Assembly (NCBI GenBank): GCA_035610365.1
Contig: CM069439.1
Span: 19,729,533 to 19,793,532 of the forward strand
Source of the DNA: Aquatica leii
Taxonomy: Eukaryota; Arthropoda; Insecta; Coleoptera; Lampyridae
Length of the DNA: 64,000 bases
Direction: 5' to 3'
The stretch's first letter is position 1, and every line of letters begins with the position of its first letter. Shown piece by piece: positions 56,681 to 64,000 of this stretch. The notes beneath the pieces were generated by a model. The model was not told the DNA's origin. It made no database searches and saw nothing but the letters and a program-made list of their open reading frames with translations. Both the position numbers and the translations under genes were made by a program.

Positions 56681-58234
56681 TATGAATTTGTACAAATGGT
56701 CACCTTCAACTTTAAAATAAGGGTACTCATCAGGGAAATTCCTAACTTTATCAATCATATTCAAATACCACTCATCAGGACTAAAAGAGTCTATATCAAC
56801 AATCGAAACAGAACGGGATAACGCATCCGGAATTACATTCAATTTACCAGGACGATGTTGTACTTTGAAGTCGAATTGAGCGAGACGCATACACCATGTA
56901 GCCAAACGACCAGTAGGTTCTTTAATATTATGAAGCCATTTTAATGCATCTGTAATAACAGTAAAAGGCATTCCTTCTACATAACCACGAAAATGTTCAA
57001 TACCAAAAATAACACCTAATAACTCTTTTTCAGTAGCAGAATATTTGCGCTCTGCTGTAGTCAAAGTGCGACTAGCGTATGCGACAGGATATTCGGAACC
57101 ATCAATGTTTTGAAACAAAACAGCACCTAATGCTACATCACTAGCATCAGTCTGTATGAAAAATGGAGATTTAAAATCGGGCGAAACAAGAATTGGAGCA
57201 GACGTAATACGAAGTTTTATTTCCTGAAAAGCTGACTCTGCCTCTGACGACCATTGGATAGATTCACCTTTCTTTTTATTCTTAATCAAAGAAGTGATCG
57301 GAGCGGATGATTGAGCGAAATCTTTAATGAAACGTCTATAATAACTAATCAAACCAATAACACGTTTAACTTCAGTAGTATTACGAGGTGTCGGAAAATT
57401 TACAATAGCAGAAACCTTATCTGGATCAGTACGTAAACCTTTACTATCTATAACAAATCCTAAAAATTTTAAAGAAGATCGGCAAAATTGACACTTATCA
57501 AAATTTATCGTAAAACCAGCATTTCGTAGACGATTACACAAATCATTTAAAACGGAAATATGTTCATCGAATGTTTCGGAAGCAATAATAATATCATCGA
57601 GATAAACAAAAACTTTTTCATCTAACATAAGCGGACCTAAAATTTGCTCCATGCATTTCTGCATTGTTTGCGGACTATTTGACAAACCAAACGGCATTAC
57701 AACGAACTCAAATAAACCTTTACCGGGAACACAAAAAGCAGTTTTAGCACAAGAAGACTTTTCTAATGGAATCTGCCAGAAAGCTTTTCTAAGATCAATA
57801 CTACTCAAAAATTGTGCATTACGTAATCGGTTCAAAATCGCATCGGTACGAGGAAGTGGAAACGCATCTTTTCTTGTGACACTATTTAATTTTCGCGCAT
57901 CATAACATAACCTGAGATTACCAGTTTTCTTTTTAACAAGCAGAACAGGACTACTCCATGGACTATTGGATGGACGAATAACACCCAAATCTAACATATT
58001 ATCAACTTCTTTATGAAGATGTTGCTGCATAGCTGGAGACGAAAGATATTGACGTTGCTTAATAGGGGAAGCATCACCTGTATCAATATTGTGTTCTAAT
58101 ACATGAGTGCGGCCTAGTTTTTCAGAGACTAAATCGGAAAACTTTGACATAGTATTTCTTAAGATACCTTCTTGCTGAGATGACAGCAAATGTCTAGCGA
58201 TTATCGTAGTCGGATTCATGACAGAATTTAACAA
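56606..58234 (-). CDS. gypsy B reverse transcriptase-RNase H
   Basis: Open for about 540 codons (from MLNSVMNPTT at 58234, itself preceded in frame by RRYWSANISL). RT: KKKTGNLRLCYDARKLNSVT, LSSIDLRKAFWQIPLEKSSC, FVVMPFGLSNSPQTMQKCME and KVFVYLDDIIIAS (YLDD). RNase H: FIQTDASDVALGAVLFQNID, RKYSATEKELLGVIFGIEHF, VITDALKWLHN (one residue shorter than the usual TDHxALKWL), then HRPGKLNVIPDALSR. Copies genomic RNA into DNA in the capsid. Joined to protease by a shift at about 58265 and to integrase by another at about 56680. Confidence 0.95.
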   Translation of the reverse strand: MLNSVMNPTTIIARHLLSSQQEGILRNTMSKFSDLVSEKLGRTHVLEHNIDTGDASPIKQRQYLSSPAMQQHLHKEVDNMLDLGVIRPSNSPWSSPVLLVKKKTGNLRLCYDARKLNSVTRKDAFPLPRTDAILNRLRNAQFLSSIDLRKAFWQIPLEKSSCAKTAFCVPGKGLFEFVVMPFGLSNSPQTMQKCMEQILGPLMLDEKVFVYLDDIIIASETFDEHISVLNDLCNRLRNAGFTINFDKCQFCRSSLKFLGFVIDSKGLRTDPDKVSAIVNFPTPRNTTEVKRVIGLISYYRRFIKDFAQSSAPITSLIKNKKKGESIQWSSEAESAFQEIKLRITSAPILVSPDFKSPFFIQTDASDVALGAVLFQNIDGSEYPVAYASRTLTTAERKYSATEKELLGVIFGIEHFRGYVEGMPFTVITDALKWLHNIKEPTGRLATWCMRLAQFDFKVQHRPGKLNVIPDALSRSVSIVDIDSFSPDEWYLNMIDKVRNFPDEYPYFKVEGDHLYKFIPSVYPLENKFCNVVMMIRQQHILV

Positions 58235-58262
58235 AGAAATATTCGCAGACCAATATCGTCTA

Positions 58263-58708
58263 TCATTTGAAATCTACACTAATTTGAAATATAGATCCAA
58301 AATCCATTCCTAAAATAATTGGTTGTTTTATCGAAGGAACTAACAAACATGTCACATAACGGGTTACTCCATTTAAAGTAAGCGGAAGCAAAATTTCACC
58401 ATTACACGATTGAACAACACCATCAGCTGCAGTTACTTTTACTACACGAGGTTTAATTTCAAAATCGATATTATATTTTCGAAGAAATTCAAGACCAGTC
58501 GAACCAATAATTGTGGAAGATGCACCACTATCTATTAAACATTTAAGCGAATTACCATTAATGTGTATCGTAAGATATAATCTATTGTCAAATGGAACAG
58601 ACGTACAAAGCGGAGAAACAGACGTAGATGACATAAACAACTTAACTTTATTTAACCAAACATTCAATTCTTCAGTAGACGTACGAATTTTATTTACTGA
58701 CGGAAATT
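58263..58708 (-). CDS. gypsy B protease
   Basis: Retroviral-type aspartic protease, entered from gag by a minus-one slip at 58715-58709 (reading KKEFPSVNKIRTSTEELNVW). LKCLIDSGASSTIIGS holds the DSG active site, then ILLPLTLNGVTRYVTCLLVP and IKQPIILGMDFGSIFQISVD (ILGMD block). Stops at 58263-58265 after VDFK; the RT frame resumes a few bases on, so one or two bases appear lost or gained there. The open frame extends upstream to 58865, but that part overlaps gag and is probably not translated as a separate start. Confidence 0.92.
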
Positions 58709-60073
58709 CTTTTTTTCTTTTGGCTGGTTGTGTTTGCTTTTTGGAGAAAAACTTTGATTGGTTAAACTTTTTGGTATCGCCCCGGATTTGGTATTGACGT
58801 AAACGGATCGACTTTGAGTTGGAACAATACCACTCAACTCGTTTTTTGGGTTGCAAGTAGGACACGTTGTTCGATAATAATCCTTCTTACCACATCCAAA
58901 ACAAAATATTGATGCCGGTTTTGGGCATTGTCTATGCATATGACCTGGACAACCACAGTTAAAGCATTTCTTAACATTCAAATCAGAATTATTCACAGAT
59001 GACACAATATCAAACGAATTACGTAAACCAACGTAAGCTAAATCTGGTTCTAACAAAACTGAACGTTTCTGTGGAGACGGATGGTATTTATCAATACGTG
59101 ACTTGACATCTTGAACTTTACGACATAATTCTTTCAAACGATCCAAAGTGTCGACATCATGTAAACTAACACGTTCGGAAAAATAAGGGTTCAAATTTCT
59201 TAAAATTTGATCAATAATTTCGGATTCAGAAGGCTGGGTTTCTAAACGACGATACAAAGCTTCAACTGACATAATGTAAAAGAAAACATCTTCATGCGGA
59301 CCTTGTGTTCTATTTCGTATTTCATTTAATAAATCATACTCGTAATTAGACGGAAGGAAATCTCTCTTAAGACACTTGACTAAATCAGACCAATTGCTAA
59401 CTTTATGTTTAATACTACGGTACCATAACAAACCATTATCAGAAAATAAATCGTTAGCAGAAATGAATAATTCTTGTTCAGAAACATGTCGAGATTCACA
59501 ATAATCTTCAATTTTTTCTAAAAATGACATAACACTCTCTTTTTCTTTATTTCCAGAAAATTTTATACCCCATTTATAAACTGGTACTGACCTAACTGTA
59601 GATTGTTGTACATAAGAATTATTCGAAGGCATAGCGGACATATTAAGTTTACTTAAATCAATTTCAATTTGTGACTCAGAATGTTCAATAAGAAGACCTT
59701 GCAAAGTTAACAACTGCGTATTAAAATCATTTTTCTTCGAAATTTGTTCTTTACCAGAAGGCTTCAATAGATTAATTCTATTTTCTAAATGCAAAAGACG
59801 AGCAGTATTAACACGAGTACAAACCAAAGAAGTAAAATTTTCAGAATTAAGTAAGTCCCAAAGATCAGTTAAAGATTCTTCTATTTGAGAAACATTCTTT
59901 TCGAAATCATCATAAGGTTGAATAAACGAAACAGAAGGTCCATTACGTTCCTTACGTAATTGTCTACGCAATTGAGCTCTGCGTAACATTTGATTATCCT
60001 GTGGTTGTAAACCACGACACAAAAGTTCGAATATAATTTCATTACTCTTCAAATGATTTGGTTCCATTTTCAA
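58694..60073 (-). CDS. gypsy B gag
   Basis: 459 codons, starting MKMEPNHLKS at 60073 (a second ATG lies six bases on). The capsid region contains VPVYKWGIKFSGNKEKESVM and FLEKIEDYCESRHVSEQELF, the gag block found in many arthropod gypsy elements, then LKRDFLPSNYEYDLLNEIRN and RTQGPHEDVFFYIMSVEALY. Two zinc knuckles: CFNCGCPGHMHRQC and CFGCGKKDYYRTTC (the second has Y for H at the metal position). Ends QPKEKKNFRQ, stop 58694-58696. Forms the particle and binds RNA. Confidence 0.94.
   Translation of the reverse strand: MKMEPNHLKSNEIIFELLCRGLQPQDNQMLRRAQLRRQLRKERNGPSVSFIQPYDDFEKNVSQIEESLTDLWDLLNSENFTSLVCTRVNTARLLHLENRINLLKPSGKEQISKKNDFNTQLLTLQGLLIEHSESQIEIDLSKLNMSAMPSNNSYVQQSTVRSVPVYKWGIKFSGNKEKESVMSFLEKIEDYCESRHVSEQELFISANDLFSDNGLLWYRSIKHKVSNWSDLVKCLKRDFLPSNYEYDLLNEIRNRTQGPHEDVFFYIMSVEALYRRLETQPSESEIIDQILRNLNPYFSERVSLHDVDTLDRLKELCRKVQDVKSRIDKYHPSPQKRSVLLEPDLAYVGLRNSFDIVSSVNNSDLNVKKCFNCGCPGHMHRQCPKPASIFCFGCGKKDYYRTTCPTCNPKNELSGIVPTQSRSVYVNTKSGAIPKSLTNQSFSPKSKHNQPKEKKNFRQ
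58709..58715 (-). promoter_or_regulatory. Programmed minus-one frameshift site, gag to pol
   Basis: Minus strand in the gag frame reads GA|A_AAA_AAG, the slippery heptamer A_AAA_AAG, five codons before the gag stop at 58696-58694. A minus-one slip exactly enters the protease frame. Downstream structure was not evaluated. Confidence 0.8.
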
Positions 60074-60401
60074 AAATTCAAAATATCAAAACAAAATGTT
60101 GAACTCGTACACAGAAAACAATTCAAAATCACAAACCCAATCGTACAACAATGTAAAGAAACAAAATCAGAAACAAAGTCAAGATCAATCATATCAAACG
60201 TATTAATTCGAATCGTATCGTAACTTAAGTTGAATCGTATTGTACCTTCGTCAAACAAGTGATAAACCTTACATAACACATTAACATAGTTATAATACAC
60301 AAAAAATATAAACAAATCATAATACATAAAACACAAAAAGTCAAATCAAAATTTCAGTAACGTTAGAATTTTCTCTAGCCTACACGTTGTGGTGCCAAAT
60401 A
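60074..60401 (-). other. gypsy B 5' untranslated leader and primer site
   Basis: About 330 bp between LTR and gag. Next to the LTR the minus strand reads TATTTGGCACCACAACGTGT; TGGCACCACAACGTG is in the position of a primer binding site pairing with a tRNA 3' end in CCA. Which tRNA could not be decided. Confidence 0.6.
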
Positions 60402-61402
60402 TGTAACATACTTCAGTTACCTACGTAATTTACTTTAACATAAAACAAAAACATAACAAATAAATGAATTAATGCACCAGCCAGCTCACAAAAATATTTA
60501 TTCAAAACACACATTTAAAACAAACTACATAAGAGCAATGAGAAATTTCATATTTATTAAATTAGAGTCGTGGGAATTCTTACGTTACTTAAGATTATTA
60601 ATTTTCAACTTGATAAATACAAAAATTTTATAAGTTGGACGCCACAATATTTTCTTATCTACGAAGGGTTAAATATTGAAACCAAAAACAAAACTTAACT
60701 TAAAACTAATAATTACAGATTATTTACATACGTGTCCTTGCAGGTTTTTATCACTTACGAATTGCGCAGCTTCTATTTAGGGTGTGGTCATCAAGACTCA
60801 TTGAAATGATGCAATATGATGCAATTTCCGTAAATCGTATATTTAATTCTTTTACGAAGATTTGATTGATATCTTGCCTTTCAATCGATAAAATTGATAA
60901 CCGTAGATCGTAGTTTCCATAATCGCAGACGTATAAAGATCGAAATCGTACTCATAAGACTTTCATACTTAAAAAAACATCGTATAAGAACGAAACCAAA
61001 AATCCAGAACAAAAAAAAACTAAAACGTAAATGGCGATGAATTACACAATGCGGATCAAAACAAAAATGACTTACCCCTTCGAATTATCGGGTTTTATCT
61101 TTCCATTTCTTTTTTAAATTCTACGAAACGCAAGTGCTACCACCAAACGAAATTGCTACTACCAAACGCCGGCTTAAATTCAACAAGTGGTCATTCCACT
61201 TTTTGCAGCACGCAAAAAAATGTCCGCTTCACCTCATTGCGAAACGTAAGATGCAGGAGGATGACTTCGTACTTAAGAAGAAGGCTCATAACGCATGTGC
61301 AGTGCGTCAAATGCATTGCGCAAAAGAATTTACATAAACAGTGAATACAAAAATGTTAATTAATATCAGACGTATTCAATCGAAAAAAATGTGCACGTTA
61401 CA
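60402..61402 (-). repeat. gypsy B 5' LTR
   Basis: 1,001 bp, TGTAAC to GTTACA, about 98% like 53967-54966. Confidence 0.97.
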
Positions 61403-63650
61403 GCTTGCCACAAATTTTCGTATGACGGCTTTGCACGTGAGTACTTTGTGGTGACCAGATAGAACATGCTCACAAACTTATCGAAGTATATTCTATCGGA
61501 TTGATTGCTGGTTCTGCTTGTTATTACTTTGGTTTGGATCTGGTCTTGGGTAATATTGTTATCGCCAGCAAACGGAATTAGACAATCGATGTAAATCACT
61601 TTTGGTTTGCCTCTGGGTGGTTTTCAAATGCGATATATTATCATTAATATGTTGCACAACTTCATAAGGGCTTTCCCATTTCCTCTGCAATTTTTGCGAC
61701 AAACCACGCCTTCTTTATAGATTATACAACTATATCATGTCGCTCGATTGAAACCCACCGTTTTGTACTTTGACGTTGTATCTGGTCTTCAATTTGTCGT
61801 TGACAATTTGTGTGTTTTTACGTTTACGTTTTACGACACTTTATGTATTTCGTCAAGCCTGTTCATCAATTTTCAGATTTCCAGAATTTTTTTTTCTGGT
61901 TTTCGTCCAAATTGGAGGTGGCATGGCAGTCGGATTTTGCGACCGAGCAAGACACGGGATGGTGTTTGGCTTGTGTTTTTGTAAACATATCAATGATATG
62001 CTATTAGAAAAGAGTGCAAGTACTGATTCCAATCTCTTTAGTGTTTACTACTACCCTACTTTGACTAAGTACTTTTCCATTGTTGGATTCATTCGTTCAA
62101 CCATGCCATTAGATTGAGGATAGAGTGGCGCCTTTCTAGTTATTTTAATTCTCAATTGACTTAATGCCGACTTAAAATTGCGGCCTTAGTCGAAATGAAA
62201 TTTCAACAAAATTCCAAACCGGAAGGAAAACATTTTTATTAAAACGTTTGCGACTGTAGCTGCTTCTTGATTGGTTATGGCGCAAGCCTCCGTCTATTCC
62301 GTGAAATAACCTATCTCTACCAGGATGTATTTGTTTCCCAAATCGAATTCTCGAAACTGCCCTGCGATGTCAATCGCTACTCTCTCTAAAGCGCTTCTCA
62401 CGTTATATTTTTTCATTGCTGCTTTGTACTTTTTTCTTGGACAATTTATTGACGCGCAGATCGTGCACTTAAGGCACCATTTCATGACGTTTTTTTTTGC
62501 AGTTTACCTATCAGAATCTTTCTTGAACTAGTTCTAATGTCTTTGCTGACGTACCATCGTGCAAATGTTGGAATACCTCTGACATTTGGCTCTTCGGTAC
62601 TACTCTGCAGTTTGTTTTCCGTGTCTTAGACATTTTCTAAGAATCGCTTAAAAAGACAGTCTTCCACTTTGGAGGAGTCCTACTACGCCTAGGATGCTTT
62701 GGTGTTTCTGTCACACCTTCCCAGGTTGCTCGTCGGCCGTTTGTTTTCCAGTTCAATAGTACTTTAATTTCGGGATTGTTGTCTTGTTCACAACACAACT
62801 GCTCAGGTTCCCACTCGCTAACAACTATGGCAGTTTTTTAAAAACATTTGATCTTTTCTTCAAGTCGCGAACAATGCCTGCAGTCTGCCGGACATGGTCT
62901 TTTGAACAAGGCATCAGCGTCTCCATCAAACGCTCGAAGGTTGTAAAAGCGTTACACAGACCGAAGGACATAACAGTGAACTACCACAAACCAGTTCCAA
63001 TTGCCAACGCTGTCTTTTCACAGTCAACTGGGATCCTGACAGGGTGTCTAAAGTTTGTATCGTCAATTTTCAGTAAAAGGTAGTCTACGCGAAACCTTGA
63101 TGACCCATTTTTTTTCTTTACTAGTACCACTGGGGACACCCATAAACTATTTGAAGATTCAAAGCACACCAGTTTCCGGTTTTAATTTTGTGCTTCACTT
63201 TACAGCGCAAACACATTTTGATACTGCTAGATCAACGCTTTAACTTCAACCAGCTGGTCTTGGCTGAAGTTTTAACTCTTGAAGGTACGAATGTCTAATA
63301 TATGTTATGGACACTTCTTTGACGATGTAGCTTTACTAGAATCTACGCATCTCACGATTTGAGATGCTGACGTACATTGGCCTACCACGGCTTTCTTTTT
63401 TAACGTTATCGGATCCGAGTTGACATTTAGGAGTCTTACTGGAACCATGTTTTTTACTCGAACTATTGTTCTGCCAACGAATAGTTTCTTTTCAACCAAG
63501 TCGTCCTCCATTCGTTCAATAGCGCAAATATAGCTTTCCCGAAGATTTCCATTCAAGAGTACCATCACTATACTTTGAGTCTTTCCATGCAGAGTCACGT
63601 TTTCACTAAGATAAGGCACGGCTGTCTTCTCTGACGAATGAAAATGAATT
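61403..63650 (-). pseudogene. Ty3/gypsy family A copy 2, pol remnant
   Basis: Same family as 1-1736, read leftward. 63619-63305: inter-domain region LVEKKLFVGRTIVRVKNMVP ... KKCP, matching copy 1 at TSPKKCPQHLL. 63169-62880: RT pieces SLWVSPVVLVKKKNGSSRFR and DCEKTALAIGTGLW, with most of the palm including YLDD deleted. 62880-62540: RNase H/linker rubble. 62530-62290: integrase CLKCTICASINCPRKK and VAIDIAGQFREFDLGNKYIL (first D). 62280-62090: EACAITNQEAATVANVLIKM, KFHFD then a stop then GRNFKSAL (second D), and YPQSNGMVERMNPTM (E). 61740-61360: KWESPYEVVQHIND, PRGKPKVIYIDCLIPFAGDN. Interrupted by gypsy B at its downstream end. Confidence 0.92.
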
Positions 63651-64000
63651 TTTTTTGCAGTATTTTACGTTTCAAGGTCTCTTGAATCAGAAAAATGTGT
63701 TGTATCGGTAACTCCTCCGATAGTGGAGCGACCTTTATCCAACGCTTACGCAAGATAAATAAAGAGAAAAAGGTAGAGGTAGTTTAGTAACTATTCAATT
63801 ACGATTATAGATTTGTCGACTAATAGTGTAATATCACAGCTATAATATCGATGTGGGCCCTTTCGTTCGGCAACACACCGTACAACTAATTATATTCAAT
63901 TGATAAACGTTATAAGTGATCGATTTTAATTTAAATACAAATATTACTAGAGTACTATGTAGTTGCGAAATAAGTCGACAATTATAATAATGAATCGCAA
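63651..64000. other. Right edge, nothing recognised
   Basis: Likely decayed gypsy A gag/protease sequence or flanking DNA; no motif could be supported. Confidence 0.35.

Larger units (their letters stand above)
53967..61402 (-). mobile_element. Ty3/gypsy retrotransposon family B, nearly intact
   Basis: 7.4-kb element read leftward: 5' LTR 60402-61402, gag, protease, RT-RNase H, integrase, 3' LTR 53967-54966. LTR ends are TGTAAC and GTTACA. Flanks GCTT (53963-53966 and 61403-61406) form a 4-bp target duplication. The LTRs differ at about 20 of 1,000 sites by eye, so the insertion is recent relative to everything else here. All catalytic motifs are present, but two frame changes beyond the programmed one suggest it is now defective, unless they are assembly errors. 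Confidence 0.97.

Noticed and set aside
1..64000. CRISPR arrays, bacterial operons, prophage
   Set aside because: No regularly spaced repeats with unique spacers, no ribosome binding sites with compact genes; the retrotransposon content and introns show animal DNA.

Overview
This window looks like AT-rich, TE-dominated DNA from an animal genome, most likely an insect or other arthropod. The signs are short GT-AG introns of about 50 bp, a copia element with an initiator-tRNA-like primer site, Ty3/gypsy elements, several Penelope-like families, and a mix of Tc1/mariner, piggyBac, PIF/Harbinger, MULE/Phantom-like and pogo-like DNA transposons. No bacterial operon, rRNA or tRNA gene was recognised. 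A beetle is possible but cannot be shown from sequence alone.

Layout. 1-2177: truncated minus-strand gypsy copy (family A) whose LTR abuts pol. 2.5-3.0 kb: dead Tc1-like transposase. 4.5-6.3 kb: two plus-strand copies of the family-A LTR, one a clean solo LTR with an ATAG duplication. 7.0-10.4 kb: cluster of Penelope-like (PLE) pieces, with flanking repeats that carry a hammerhead-like motif and a palindromic pair of PLE ends. 11.9-12.7 kb: non-LTR reverse transcriptase remnant. 13.0-14.0 kb: PLE remnants. 14.8-17.4 kb: nearly full-length PLE with inverted ends and a second hammerhead-like motif. 18.8-20.0 and 39.3-41.65 kb: two copies of an unidentified repeat. 20.0-20.9 kb: Tc1-like pseudogene. 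21.4-22.65 kb: piggyBac pseudogene. 24.7-26.4 kb: Harbinger gene pair. 27.1-27.7 kb: mariner pseudogene. 28.45-30.06 kb: another decayed PLE. 32.58-36.66 kb: complete but dead copia element with CATTT target duplication, apparently inserted in a small DNA transposon. 37.78-38.21 kb: a two-exon gene for a 126-residue unrecognised protein, the only good candidate for a non-transposon gene. 38.6-45.3 kb: interval bounded by inverted arrays of a GGTTAACC-type repeat. 45.29-49.99 kb: composite Tc1/mariner-type foldback with an intron-containing transposase and a pogo-like MITE inside it. 52.3-53.9 kb: FLYWCH/MULE element with tandemly structured terminal repeats. 53.97-61.40 kb: young gypsy element (family B) with 1-kb LTRs, inserted into a second family-A gypsy copy that resumes at 61.4-63.65 kb.

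The parts do not form a shared pathway. The window is a record of nested insertion and decay. The best-preserved elements are gypsy B (LTRs about 98% alike, all catalytic motifs present, a programmed frameshift site visible) and the Harbinger accessory gene (one homopolymer frameshift). All coordinates and motif calls were made by eye; no database search was possible.
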